A DNA stretch of 64,000 bases from Xestospongia muta (GCA_963693285.1 OY848923.1:7154451-7218450), one strand, 5' to 3'. Positions 23,440 through 42,696 are shown, counted from the first letter of the stretch. Translations and numbers: made by a program. The notes: generated by a model not told the origin, from the sequence alone.

Positions 23440-24120
23440 ATATAAAGTAATTATTGACTATCTCTTTCTTTTCTACCCACTCACACCGCACGTCTTTGTC
23501 CTACTTTAAATATATTGACATTAGTACATGTATTTTTGGCTGTGGTTTTCCTTAGCTATTTAATTATTTTCATGAATCTGGTTCTGAAATAATTTTAGGT
23601 GATCTTAGAGTAAAAGTACATAGAAAATACTTCATGACAGGATGACTAAATCACTACTTGAGCTTCAACTGATTAAGATTTGCATAAATAGATAGGATGA
23701 GTGATAAGTCAATGGATAAATGGATGGATGGATGTTTTTACTATAGCTACAATAAATGTTTGTGTATTATCTCAACAGGTGAAAGTCAAGATCAGTCTTG
23801 TTCTCAGTGGAGCTGGATCACATTACATATAGCAAATCATTAATTGTATCATATATCACATTTATCTTGTGTACCAGATGATGAGAATATATCATTACTA
23901 TTATGGAATTCGAAAGATGAATGAAAGAACCAAAAGGATTACATAACTGACCACCAGACACTCTTTTGAGTATATCTATAATAGGTAGTAATAAAGGAGT
24001 TAAAATATTTGAACTTGTTTTGTCAAAACATTTTAAAATTTAGCCAGTGCAAGTACAAATCATTTATTCCATTGTCATTGTATAATATTTGAATCAAAAA
24101 GCAAGTGTTACTAATAATTG
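23440..24120. other. Non-coding between convergent genes
   Basis: Possible further phosphatase remnants near 23780-23920 (a weak VPDD.NI stretch) are too degraded to assign. Nothing else is recognised. Confidence 0.4.
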
Positions 24121-27100
24121 TCAATTATCTTTCTCCCTGTAATAATCAAAGTGTTCATCTTCTTTCAGCCAATTCCTTATCTTCTCTCCAAGGTCTAAAT
24201 TCTTTCCAAAAATGAAACTTTCTACAGATTCTATGATAGTATGCCAGGTAACAGGAGAACACTGTATTTGTATCCACCGTTGTATAATTTTGTCTAAATT
24301 TATAATGTCCTTGTCACTGTACTTCAATCCTTCCACAAAGGTATGATCAACACCAAGTGCAATAGCTAACTCTTTATACTCGTATGCATTTTCAGCCAAG
24401 AGTTCCACAACATGTCGTTTGTCAGGTTTCTTGTTGAGTACTTTCTTAATGTCATTTCCTATAATAGAGAATACAATATAATATTACATAGTCAGATACT
24501 AGAGGAAGACATTAGACTACAGTGGTTTGTTTGTATGTAGATTACATATGCACTTGACAATGTTTGTTCAAGGCAAGTACGGCTACAAATATAACTATTA
24601 TTTTAGAAAAGTTTTAATTTACCTTTATTTGAGTCTTCTCTTTTAACACGTTTGCTACTAATCATCTCATCATTATCTAATAAAAGTATAATGAGTTTAA
24701 TGTACTAATGTTATCAAATTAAGAAATAGTATCATTGTAGTTTACAAAGTTATCATTAAGTACCTACATCTGTGATCTAGACAATAAATATTACTACTAA
24801 CAACCTACCAGTGACTGCCTTTCGCTTGAAAGTTTTGCTTGCTTGTCTCGATGTTGAGGAGGGTGTGGTCAGTTCTTCAACATCCTCTATAAGTAAATAG
24901 ACACATACCTAAACTATATAATGTCTATATTTGTACTTGATTTATTACTATAACATATGTACTTATTAATATACTTAACATAATTAAATTATTTACTGCA
25001 TATTATTGGGTTAATGAGTGCTGTCAACATGTCTCTCTTAAATCTACTTCTCTTTAACATGTTTGGATATCAAATTATCATATACTACATAAAATAATCT
25101 GACATTAGTACAAACCTGTAGTTGACTCTAGTCGTCTACTTGTATCTTCATTGTCAGTAGTGGGTGAACCTTAATTGAATGTTTATATGTGAAATATTTT
25201 CAAGATACTTACTAGAATCATCCATTGTTATTTCAAGGACAAGTTTAGGTTGCTGGTTGTTAGCTGATGTTTGGTTTGTAATATCTGTGACTTCAATTCC
25301 TTCAATAGTTAGAGGATATTGTAGTTGCTCTTCAAAGTCACTTGTGTTAGGATAAGCACATATTAGTACAGGAATATATGGAGGACTAGCACTCTTTGAT
25401 TGATTATAATCATCAACATCTCTTCTGTTGATCTATAAATAAAATAAATAGTATAATTATTTTGATTATAATATTACATTGTTCACTTACTACAGGAGGT
25501 GTACGTAGAGGTTGTACACTCCAACCTGTAGTCATGACATCATTAGCAGGAAATCCTGAAAGTTTTAAGATCATTTCTGTATCACTTTCCTTCTCAGCTG
25601 TTTCCTCTCTTTGTCTTGATGGAAGCATGTTAGTGGAAAGATGAAAACGAAAATGAGAATGCTTTTCTCCAAAATCAGCACTAGATGACAAATCTTGAAG
25701 GCACTATAAATTCAATCTGTGTAGGTAGACATAAATTTAAAATAATTTTATTACCTTTGAATACTGGGTATCTTGTGTAACTACTAAATTCATATGCCAT
25801 TTCTTAGGACCCATACTTTTATAGAAGATATAAGCTTGATAGTAACAGTTAGGATATTTGACACCATCACCTAATATTATCAGAATAATTAATTACTAAC
25901 ATATAATTGATCATTTCTTACCAAGTCCTCCAGCAAGATGTGCTACTAAAGCAGTACCACCTACCACAGCAGCTGCACCACCTCCAACCACAGCTCCACC
26001 AACAGCACCACCAACTGCAGCAGCTGCACCACCAGCAATAATAAGCACTATAGCCAGCAATGAGAACTGTTTGAGAGATATGGTGCCACATTGAGACTCA
26101 GAGGAAAACGATCCTCCTGGTAGGTAGTCAAACTTAAAGGGTGGACCAGATTTAGCACTAACAAATGACAAATATCGTGTCTGTCTCTCATCAGTTATAT
26201 GAGCACAATGCATTAACTCAACAGTAACTGGTTTGTTGAGCTCAGAGGCACTGGATATTGATATGTAACACACTCCACTGATAAGTGTGCTACCTTCGGG
26301 GAACACAAATTTGTCTGCACCCCATAAACCTTGAGCAGCTACTTCATAAATACACTCTAATGGTATGATGACATCTCCAGGGATGACAAGTCTTAATCCA
26401 CATTCTTCCAATACTAACTCATGTTCAGTATGAGCATTGTAGAGACAAAGCTTCTTACCTACTGTTACCATTCCTTCAAATGAGTCTATACAACATTAAC
26501 AGTACATTAGTAAAGTACTACATATGATAGATATAGGTTACCTGATATATTAGTGTAATTCCAATAGTCACATTGTATAGACTTATCACTGAAGTCAGTA
26601 GAGACTTGTATCTTGTCTTGTAGATCAACTAAACCTAATGATAAGTCATATTTATGTTCAAATCATACAGAGAGAGTTATTGTGTTTAATTTAATGTATC
26701 TCTTTGCTATTACTAAGGAGATCGTACTTACCATACATCCATCAATCCATCCATAAATAGATTCATCCATCCATCCATCTGTCCACCTTTCATTCATCTA
26801 TCAATCCATTCATGAAGTACATGTACATGTACAAGCTCTTACCAGGAATGACATGTTTCATGTTAAGGTGAAGTAGAGCTTCTTCAAGTTGTGTCAATGT
26901 ACCTCCTTGTAGAGCCCATTCCTCTAACAAATACTTCATTTGTTCTGTAGAATCTCCTTTACTTCTGATATCAGTCAGTACAGACTGATCTATATTAAGT
27001 TGAAGACCCAGTTGTTCCCAATACTCTTCTACTGGTTGTAAAACAACAGCCAGTTTGGGAAGATAACTGACAACATCTGATGTGATATGTAAAAGAAAGT

Positions 27101-28672
27101 AATCAACTGTTAATTTATTACAATAATAACTAGTACCTGTAGTCTTTTGAGAACTCCTAAGTGAGAGTAGTTGCTGACTGGTTACCTTGAGTTGTTGTAG
27201 TGCATCTTCCTTCTCTTTTAAGACAGTGAGTAGTCTACGATTTAGTTGAGATATAAAGCTATCCTTTGCTTGTATTAGATCATGTAGTTGTTGTAAGTCA
27301 TGATGATCACTGGTAGTTGAGACTATAGTATAATGAAATAACTAAATTAACACAATAACAACATTCATCCATCAATCTGTCAATACATCTATCTGTCCAT
27401 TCATCCATACACTATCCATCTATCTATCCATTGACCCTATATACATACATGTACATACATACACATGTACACTCACTCTGTTGATTAGATTGTAGTGTTG
27501 TTATGATCTCATCCTTCTTCTGAAGTTCAGCCATATAACGGTCATTCTCTTGTACTATAGTGAAGTAAGTAACAACACTTAGTGAAATACAGTTTGTTTG
27601 TTCAATACATGAACAGGTACATGAAATGACTATCCTTTGTTTTGTCCATTTATTTATTTAATCATTCATCCATTCCTTCATTCATTTATCCATCCTTTCA
27701 TTCCATGTATCCTTCTGTCAAACAGAGCATTCATCTTTTATTCATCTGCCATCCTTTCATTAGTCCACATGTGGCATCCTACCTTGTTCAGACTCTAGTT
27801 CTAGTAGTCTCTTTTGAAGACTCATTATGTTTTCTTGAGCAACTAAGACATCATAACAAAGAGTTTGATTATCAGCTTGAGCACCTCCTTCTTCTTTGTC
27901 TGTTGGTTGGAAAGTCTTTCATTCCATGTATCCTTCTGTCAAACTAATCATTCATCTTTTATTCATCTGGCCATATGGGCATTAGTCCATATGTGGCATT
28001 CATCTATCCATCCATCCAAACCAGTACAGTTAATGTTTAGGGTTTAGGGAGTGGGGATCAGTTCATTGCCTTATAAAACTGCCATTACGGCTACACAGTG
28101 AAAATAAGAATGCAACTTATGTCTTCAATCATTAGAAAATCAGGCTAGTGAGCAGCTTCAAGCCTTTGTATTAATTAAATATGTTTTTTATCTCTCCCAG
28201 AATTTACAACACAATAAACTAGTATATACAAATCTGCTTAATAAATAAATCTAAAAAATTTCAAACAAGATTACCAGCATATAGATATCTAGCACCATTC
28301 CTACATAACAAGGTATGACAACTATATCTACACTAACAATATGTATATTATTGTAATCATTATTAACTTGAGTAGTGCTATTAATTTCTTCTAGTAGCAA
28401 AGATATTAATTATAATTCATTTTATAACTATTATGGAACATGATTTCTCATTAAAACATTGACTGGAACTACAATAATTGAAGAATTAGCTGTTTATAAA
28501 AAAATTCAACAAACTTTCAAAAGCAGAGAAGTAAGCTAGTGAGAATCCAATGCATGATTAGTAACATATAATGAAATTAGTCGATTGCCATACCTACCAA
28601 CAGATTGATGTGATGTCAGCTCAGCACTAGACAAAGGCTGTGTGGATGCACCATCAGTTTCAGAGACTATGT
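24121..28672 (-). CDS. Coiled-coil, Death, ZU5, UPA-like, Death protein (5' end unresolved)
   Basis: Exons 28672-28598 (tentative), 27899-27783, 27554-27477, 27322-27137, 27076-26843, 26634-26542, 26485-25922, 25870-25755, 25703-25491, 25432-25213, 25169-25116, 24886-24809, 24676-24623 and 24458-24121 keep one frame to the TGA at 24121. In order they encode heptad-rich coiled coil (LQKRLLELESEQ, LNRRLLTVLKEKE), a Death domain (27076-26843) and ZU5 (GLRLVIPGDVIIP...FVFPEGSTLISGV). A glycine-zipper-like hydrophobic run (GGAVGGAVVGGG) follows ZU5. Then come a UPA-like region, a basic KRVKR linker and a C-terminal Death domain (24458-24121). The order resembles PIDD/UNC5-type scaffolds. At the place where PIDD-type proteins self-cleave within HFS, this protein reads QFS. 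No start exon was found; the first coding exon may lie upstream or be shared with a neighbour. Confidence 0.75.
26720..28030. repeat. Degenerate ATCC/ATTC tetranucleotide tracts in introns
   Basis: Three introns of the ZU5 gene (about 26725-26815, 27362-27432 and 27650-27770 with a copy at 27917-28015) are filled with imperfect CATCCATC/CATTCATC arrays. The last pair is a local duplication (ttccatgtatccttctgtcaaa occurs at about 27700 and 27920). Open frames across them are low-complexity artefacts. Confidence 0.6.
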
Positions 28673-28822
28673 CTATAATTAAATGATGAAACTATTCTAT
28701 AAGTAAACATTTAAAACATGTCATAAATAATGTTTTCAAAAATGCCTAAAAATCACATCAGGACATTTCAAAATTGTTAGATAGTAATTGTATATAAAGT
28801 ACTAGTGTGTATAATATTTGTT

Positions 28823-34785
<5,963 letters not shown>

Positions 34786-34984
34786 GACTGTATGAGTCTT
34801 TCCCGGATTGTGATAGATAAAGATTCTCAGGCTCGGATGATTTAAGAGAATGAGTTCTTTTTTTTATATATTCTAATTATACGTTAAATTGAAAAAAAAC
34901 CAAAATCAATGAATAAGTGAACAACATACACCGCCGGCCAAGACCGGAGGTCTTTAAAGTTACAGTAATAATAGTTAACTAATG

Positions 34985-35511
34985 TTCATGAGGTAATAAT
35001 AGTTCCACCTTGTGGACTGGTCTCTTGTAAATGCCAGAAGACATCTTAACGGTAACAACTCGTACAATGCCATCTTTTCCAGGATGTACTTGTAGAACCT
35101 TGGCAAGAGGCTACCATGTAGGAGCGACTTTTTCTCCCCGCAATACAACTATGTCGCCAAAGGACAAATTTCGTGAAGGTGGTACCATTTAGCAAACTTA
35201 TTAAGAGTGGAGAGATATTCTGTAGACAACATTTGCCAAAAATGTCAAACGAGATTTTGACATAAATGCCAACGACGGAGAAGAGGTATGATAAGAGAGA
35301 GAATGATCTGGAAGGGAATCCAGAGATCTACCAATGAGAAAATGACCCGGGGTCAATGCTTCAAAACCATCCTCATCACAAATCAAGGAAACAAGTGGTC
35401 TGCTGTTGAGAAAGGCTTCAATTTGAGTCAATACAGTGGACATTTCCTCAAAGGTCAGTTTGACTGTGGATACAATGCGTTTTAAATGATATTTGGTACT
35501 CTTCACTGCGG
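34985..35511 (-). mobile_element. BEL/Pao retroelement, inverted 3' part (integrase end, DUF5641-like)
   Basis: On the minus strand the frame from 35511 reads the end of a BEL/Pao integrase (AAVKSTKYHLKR, LTFEEMSTVLTQIEAFLNSRPL, ALTPGHFLIG). A broken DUF5641-like tail (KWHHLH-type, then a frameshift) runs to about 34990. It abuts, head to head, the plus-strand part of the same type of element starting at about 35512. The junction lies inside coding sequence on both sides, so an inversion or two partial insertions brought them together. It is dead. Confidence 0.8.
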
Positions 35512-37350
35512 CTTACAAGATTATAGGATGACTAGAGTCACTTTTGGTTTAGCCGCCTCCTTCTTTGCTGCTAACATGTCGATGAAACAAAATGCTTTAG
35601 ATTTTGCTCATGAGTTTCCTCTAGCAGTTAAAGTTGTCAACGAATCATTTTATGTAGATGATTGTCTGACCGGTGCAGACACAATAGAAGAAGCAATAGA
35701 ATTACAAACACAGCTTCAATCACTCCTTTTGAAAGGTGAATTTTTACTCAGGAAATGGAACTCTAACAATACACTCGTACTTGAATCAATCCCTCCAGAG
35801 CTTCAAGACCCTCGAATGACACACACTATTCATGATACGTCGGACTACACCAAGACACTTGGCATCGAGTTGAATCCTCAATTAGATCACTTTAGAATAA
35901 CCAACCATTGTAAAGCTACCATTCTTAGAGGGTGTGACCAAACGTATGCTCGTTTCAGACATTGCTAAAACTTTCGATGTATTGGGATGGTTTTCTCCCA
36001 CCATTGTCAAAGTCAAGATCCTTTTGCAACGGCTCTGGGAATTAAAGGTTGACTGGGACTCTCCCAGTTCCCACTAAAGGATATTTATGCTTGGACGGAC
36101 AGTACTATTGTCCTTAGCTGGCTGATTGGTAATCCAAGACGCTTCAAGATATATGTAAGTAACCGAGTCTCTTCTATCATTGAGCACATTCCACCAGATC
36201 ATTGGAACCATGTTAATGGTGTGGAAAACCCAGCTGACCATGTATCTCGAGGACTTTTTCCCTCACAATTGTTGAATTGTAGAGTATGGTGAGAAGGACC
36301 TCCGTGGCTCAAACTTCCTCCATTTCAATGGCCTCAACAATCGAGATTCTCCTCTTCTAACTTTGACAAAGAAAGAGAAATATGTCATCTCACTCTCACT
36401 TCTTAAAAAAAAAGACGCCTGTTATATCTCCTGACCGTTATTCCAATTTCACTTTCTTGAAACATATCACTGCCTAGATACTTCATTTCATTAACAATTG
36501 TCGACGTAAAAATACAAGGAAATTTGGACACCTTGCTGTTAAAGAGATGATATTAGCAGAAATATACTGGATCTCTTTGTCTCAAGAAGATTCATTTGCA
36601 CAGGAAATTGCTGCTTTCAAATCTCAACATTCTATATCCCAAACCAGTCGTATTTTACCTTTGAATCCCTTTCTGGATTCATGTGAGATCCTCCGAGTTG
36701 GTGGAAGAGAGCAACATTCCAATCTTCATCATTCCCAACAACACTCTATCATTCTTCATGGGAAACATTTTGTTTCAAGAATGATGGTTCACACAGAATA
36801 TCAACATCAGCTTCAACACTCCTCATTTCATCTTTCTGTCGAAGGTTTCACATCATTGGATGTCGGAAACTAGTTTGCTCCATCACACCAGGATGTGTTA
36901 CTTGTCGTCGTATTTCCGCCAAACCTAAACCACAGTTACAAGGACAGCTCCCTTTAGAACGTGTGACTCCCAATTCAGTCTTCGAAAGAGTGGGTGTGGA
37001 CTACACGGGTCCTGTCTATCTTAAACATGGACATGTATGTAAACCAGTCATTGTAAAGGCTTATGTTTGTATTTTGTCTCACTTACAGTCAAGGCCGTTC
37101 ATATTGAATTGGTCAGTGATTTGACTACTGAAGCATTTTTTGCTAGTTTAAGACATTTTATTGCCAGACGTGGCAAACCTACACTTATCTGGAGTGACCA
37201 TGGCACCAATTTTGTTGGAGCAAAAAATGAATTGAAAGAACTCAGTGAATTTTTTGAACACCAAAAATCTCAAGAAGTTATATCGAAATTCTGCTCATCT
37301 CAAAATATTGAATGGAAATTTATCCCTGAATGTACACCTCATTTTACATT
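35512..37350 (+). mobile_element. BEL/Pao retroelement, plus-strand pol remnant
   Basis: In order it contains reverse transcriptase (RVTFGLAASFFAANM; YVDD catalytic box near 35651; LLRKWNSN; TKTLGIE) and an RNase H-like piece (AWTDSTIVLSWLIGNPRRF; NPADHVSRG). These are followed by an integrase zinc-binding region (ILRVGGR; SIILHGKHFVSRMM; CVTCRR) and an integrase core (VGVDYTGPVY; VKAVHIELVSDLTTEAF; DHGTNFVGA). Several stops and frameshifts (near 35965, 36075, 36290, 36410, 36870 and 37030) and deletions interrupt it. No long terminal repeats were recognised. It ends near 37350 inside the integrase core. Confidence 0.85.
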
Positions 37351-37359
37351 AGTGAAGAT

Positions 37360-38438
37360 ATAAAAGAGTAGAAAAAGGAAAAAAATTGTAGATAGACGAG
37401 ACATATATAAAGTTACAAGAACTATTTGGTTTTGTTTGTGAAATCTTGCAGAGGGAGAAAAATTGAGGTAACAATGCAAAAAACACACAAAAATATTGAG
37501 TAAAGGTCTGAGATCAAGCATACGATCTGGATTCCTCTTGAAACTAAAGGATTATGCTATCATTATTAAACAAATCGACTACTTTTCATAAGTAAAATCG
37601 CACATGATCACAGGAAAATATTTCTAATACGACTTGTAAATTTGATGGCAATTTATTGTAAACGCCCACAAAATGAATTTTTAATATCTTAGTTAAGCTT
37701 GTTATTACTGCTAATATATATGCAAATAAGTAAATATTTGATATTTAGGTATTAAAATTTAAAGTTAACTGAAAATATTCTAGGCATTGATTTAACACAA
37801 TATGTTAATTAACTAATATTAACTAGCAAAAGAAAATTTGTTGGACAATTACTGAAAAATCTGTAAATTTTCAGATAGCCCTGGTTGAATTGAGTTCAAA
37901 TAGAGCTGTCATGTTGTAGAATGAATGTAGCTTGTATTAAGTCTTCATTCATCATTATGCCAAATGTATGAATGAAAAAACATGGAAATCAATAAGTAAA
38001 ATAAGTGTCAAAGCACTAACCAACAAATCCATATTGATTCTGCCTTTCTTCTACACACTGACATAGTGTATTTTAGTAAGTGTACCAAAGTTGTTGTTTC
38101 CTGTTTGACATGTTTAAATTTTTTTGGTTAGGTACTAACCAATCACTGCTTTCACAGGTAAATACTAAGAAAACAAGTATTTTATATTACAAATGTATAT
38201 GTTAGTTGTATTTGCTCCTTTTACTGAGTTGTCTTCATTTATATAGTAAGTAAAATGTTCATCTTTACCTCATTTGCAAGTGCCACAATGTTACCTATAG
38301 AGTTTTACTTTTAATTACTTCTGTGATTTTGTGACAGGAAAACGTAATGTATGCATGTTATTCATTTACATATGACTACAACCAACGTTCCAACATTGTT
38401 ACTTCTTAATCGCTTTGTATACTTACTACCAACACCAA
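37360..38438. other. No recognisable feature
   Basis: AT-rich and without supported exons. Bases 37900-38000 faintly resemble the end of the kinase-KEN 3' exons (aatgaaaaaacatggaaatcaataagtaaaataag), perhaps a very old remnant. Confidence 0.4.
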
Positions 38439-38668
38439 CACTGTAAAAATTAATATGTTATTTAACAACTAATTTGTACCTGACATGGATGGATTACTAT
38501 GGAATATAGAATTCTTGTGAATTACTCACTATATAATTTATTGATGTGTTGTATGTTACATATCAATAAATTATACAGTGAGTAATTGAGAGATGTTCTA
38601 GATTCCATGGTAATATACCCAGGTAAAGAACAAATTTGTTGTTAAATAACATATCAATTTTTACGGTG
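38439..38668. mobile_element. Foldback/MITE-like element, copy 2
   Basis: Terminal inverted repeats of about 45 bases: cactgtaaaaattaatatg at the left end, and caatttttacggtg at the right end as its inverse. The flank ttatttaacaac is answered by gttgttaaataa. A second inner inverted repeat (gtgaattactcactatataa facing ttatacagtgagtaatt) makes nearly the whole 230 bases one hairpin. There is no coding capacity. It is a relative of 19516-19733. Confidence 0.75.
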
Positions 38669-38699
38669 AAGCGTCGTATATAGAAAACTTTATGTCTTA

Positions 38700-38873
38700 T
38701 ATTGATTGATATACATAGTCAAGTAACAGTTCATCGACATGGCCCTGATTAGTTTTCTTGCTGAGAATTTTGTTAATATTGCCTGTAATAAAGAATATTG
38801 CAATAAACACGACAATCATATTGGATAATTACTATTTTCAATTTAAAAATTTAAATTCACTCGGTGTAGCCAT
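38700..38873 (-). pseudogene. Relic gene start: MATP start exon and truncated Death exon
   Basis: The 13-base exon at 38873-38861 (ATG GCT ACA CCG A, donor GTGAAT) matches the start exon of the Roc-COR gene at 63602-63590. The next exon from about 38791 reads NINKILSKKTNQGHVDELL, the opening of the Death exon at 24458 (NDIKKVLNKKPDKRHVVELL), and then similarity ends. The Death domain core is missing. The upstream sequence to about 39020 is also shared with 63610-63740, so the promoter was copied together with the first exon. Confidence 0.65.
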
Positions 38874-39137
38874 TATTTTAATAGCTTTAATCTGACAAGA
38901 TAAGTTACTTGAATATAAATACTTTTACAGCCAAAGTCTGATAGCGGCCCGTTTCTAACCACTTAATGAGCAGAAAGAAGCCTTGTATCGTCCAAGGGTG
39001 TGGCTTTGCGTAACAAACAATTCCCCCGGGACCGGAACAACTAGTCACCTTATTAACGGTTTATCATCAAGCAGTATATAGTTGTTCTGTTAAAACAGTT
39101 TGTGTTTACAGAGGTGTTATCTAATTAAATGTTAATT

Positions 39138-39141
<4 letters not shown>

Positions 39142-39180
<39 letters not shown>
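39142..39180. repeat. AT dinucleotide microsatellite
   Basis: An uninterrupted (AT)n run of roughly 38 bases. Confidence 0.9.
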
Positions 39181-39183
<3 letters not shown>

Positions 39184-39189
39184 CATATT

Positions 39190-40292
39190 ATGAATTTAGT
39201 CAGGCCCTAGGAAAGATTCTGTTCATGTAAGTAAGAAACTGTATGGCCTGCAATAATCACGTTCTTCTAAATAATTAATTAATCAAAACTTTGTAAATAT
39301 GCAATTCATACATCAGATAATATTCTTACTGTTCTATTAACTATGATGGACTGTCCCTCTAATTTCAGTTTAGGTACTTTAAATAGAAAGTAAATCACAA
39401 GCCCAAAATTCTATTTTCCACCTTAAGGTCATTTTGAAATGTAAAGACAAAAGTAAAGTGTATGGATTATGGTTTCTTTTTCAGTTGACTCAATTATAGC
39501 TTGTTCCTCAAAGTACAACTGGACATGTTTAATGATGCTAAAAACTGTTGTCTATTGACCAACATAAGGCTGTAAAGAAAAGTCTTTACTAGTCTCAATC
39601 AACTCTATTCAAAGAAGCAGGAGCTTCTTGAAATTTAGGTGACCTTTACTGGAACCTTCTCACATATATTAAAGAAGGACGTACCTGTAGCTAGCTTCAA
39701 TCATGCCAAATAATGAAATGGAAGCAAGTTTAGGGGAGGTCCACTGTAGATAATAGAGTAACTTTATTCTATTATTTATGAACCCAACCTTCTCTCAACA
39801 CTCTTTATCTTCATACTGGTTATCCAGACAGAAATAAAGTCTTCTTCAAAATAGTTACCTTGATTATATATATTATCAGGAACACATAATCTCAAAAAAG
39901 AGGAAGGAGGATGTTAACTCCTACTTAAAAAGCTGGTACAGCATTTTAAACAAGCCACAGTAGTCAACTCATGACCATATTTGGAAACTTATAGTCTGTC
40001 CAATTTGAGAAGAGCCCTCTATTAAAAATTTGGTGTGATATGTATGGAAAGTAGAGTGAGGAATTTCATGTGCAATTTGTACTGTGATACTTTTAATGTG
40101 ATAATTTTTAATGTTATTATAACAATGTATTTGTTCACATAATTACAGGTATAATTTTAAATTATGACAAATAACTACTTAACCAAGGGAAAAATTGTTG
40201 TTTATTAAATCCTCAAAGGTGAAAACACGAGGAATTCCAAATGTATGCCATTAATATTAGATATGTATGGAGATTTCTACCTTGTTGCATGT
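39190..40292. other. No recognisable feature
   Basis: Neither strand shows a supported exon. Bases 39770-40000 weakly recall 2090-2260 (cttcaaaatagttacc, attatcaggaac), suggesting another old duplicate of the left end. Confidence 0.4.
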
Positions 40293-42052
40293 ATGATTTA
40301 CTGGATAAGAACAAATAGGAGTTCATGGACTCATTGTTTATATTAACTGTTTAGTGTACATGTATAAGTACATTACCTGATACATATTAGTCCTATTATA
40401 AGAGGCAACTGAGAGAGAAGACTAAACACCTCTTTCTGACTCCATCCAATAATACAATGTTCATTGACCTGTCAAGTAGTTAGAGAAGGTTTAATTCAAA
40501 AGTACATCACATGTGTCTTATACCTCTATGTGTCAATCTCCTCTTTAGTCTGATCACCTACTCTATTAGGTTAGTTATATCTTCACTGAATAGTTGAAGA
40601 ATTATCAAATTTATAAATACTGAGAACTAAAATTAAAGTGAAATTAAATGAGATGTCTATCATATGTTTATCCACTCATCTATCTATATCAATTCATCAG
40701 TCTATTTATCTGTCTATCTATCCATTTATTCCTCTATCAGTCCATCTGTCCTTTATTCATTCATCCATACTATCAATCCACTATTACCTTAGCTTCTCTG
40801 TAAGTAATATATAAAGGTAATACAATTATCTTAATTAGCAAAAGCCATTGATCCATTTTAAATAAAGTCCAAAATAATAAAGTACATATACATGTACATT
40901 ATCAAAGCTCTAAGTCATTGATAAAGTACATGTACATGTACATTATCAGCTGTTGAGTTTATAGGCCTATAGTTGAGGAAGTCAATAGCTGATAAATCAT
41001 AATTACAAATGTCTTAATTCATACAGCCTATACATCTTAACACATGAATGTACTTACATTAGATTGTAATTCTTATAACTCTATAGAAATATATATACAG
41101 TCTCCTCTCAAATCAATGCCATTAGCCTAAAAGTAATACATTATTGATTAAAAATCCTCATACCTCTAATGTTATCTCTAATATTAAGATACACATTATC
41201 ACAATAAAACTATCACTAGACACTCACTTGTTCAGTAGGACCATTAAAGTTATACTATGACTGTGTTATACCATATCTAAGAATAATAATGAGTATGTTT
41301 TACTCATCCAAGTGTAATGGCTTTTGCTAAAAGTAGACCATAAAATCAACATTATCTAATGGAGACGAGATAAATGATGGAGAGGGAGAAGGGAAGTAAG
41401 GAAACATACAAATGAACAGACAACTGAAAGACAGACATGTTATGTTAGGGATTGTTTAACTGATTGAGGTGTACAAGTGATAGTTGTTGTGAAGGCAAAA
41501 ATATTGGTCATTGTCGTTGCTGTCTTGTAGATAGCGAGAGAGTTGAGGCAGCAAGGCAAAAAATATTGGTCATTGTCGTTGCTGTCTTGTAGATAGAGAG
41601 AGAGTTGAGGCAGCAAGGCACCCACAGGATTAGATAAATGTCTGAAAAAAGGAACATGATGTAATACAAAATGTAAAGTGATTTTACAATATGACATTAT
41701 ATTTTACAACAAAACACATTACAATAATCCTATAATGATTAAGTAATAATAACATAAAGTATATGTCTTTTTTCAATCAAGTGTATTGGGTTTTGCTGAT
41801 AGATCTGACAGATCAACAGGTACCATTATCAGATCAATGGGTACTGAAAGGAAGGAAACACTTTACAGACAAGTAATAGATAAGCAGATAAATAAAATAG
41901 ACCAACACAAAAATTACAGAACATAATTTTATATATGTGTGTGTGTACTACCTGATGAGATATACTTGTGTACTATTGTAACTCATGAAAACTAGATGAA
42001 ACCAAACTTGTCAGATATAGACACAGAGTTAAAAAGGTAAGACTCAGTAAGC
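40293..42052. repeat. Segmental duplication, copy 2 (pairs with 9081-10787)
   Basis: Colinear with the 3' flank of the kinase-KEN gene. Within it, a 70-base piece (attggtcattgtcgttgctgt...) is repeated twice at 41500-41600. Downstream similarity resumes at about 46600 and continues into the dead kinase-KEN copy to 48530. The tandem array at 41590-46590 was therefore expanded inside this duplication. Confidence 0.75.
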
Positions 42053-42660
42053 TTTCTTATCTTAGAAATTATACAGAATACCATAGTAACAGACCTGGTC
42101 TGTTGTTTTTAGTATTAAACACACCTCATTGCTCTAACAATTATAGTCATAAATTCCATAGTATATTAATATATAAAATATGTTATATTACACTGCATCA
42201 GATACTTACATATAATTTGAATGAGCATGAATTATAACCAATAAATGACGACACTAAGGCATATATTATTTTTTAATACACTTCCTCACATGTATGGCTG
42301 CCATAATAACAAACAAACTAAGTAAAAGCTGTAACATGAACCTATTTATCATGCATGACATTTGACGTCAACAATATAAATGTGTGTACTATAGAGTCTG
42401 CTAATATGGTAGACAATATAATCTACTTAATCTACCTTATCTCTTGCTCACTGCTACAATACATACTACAAACATTACTTTTGGATTTCTTTGTTAGTTT
42501 AAACGTTAAACTAGGTACAGTAGTTATTGGGTTTCATGGATATTTTAATATTACATTATCCTATATATTATAGTAGTGTAACTATGATAACTGAGACTTA
42601 CTTGAAATAACATAATGGTTTCTTAAATGAACAATGTACTTCCTTTTACATATACATACA

Positions 42661-42696
<36 letters not shown>

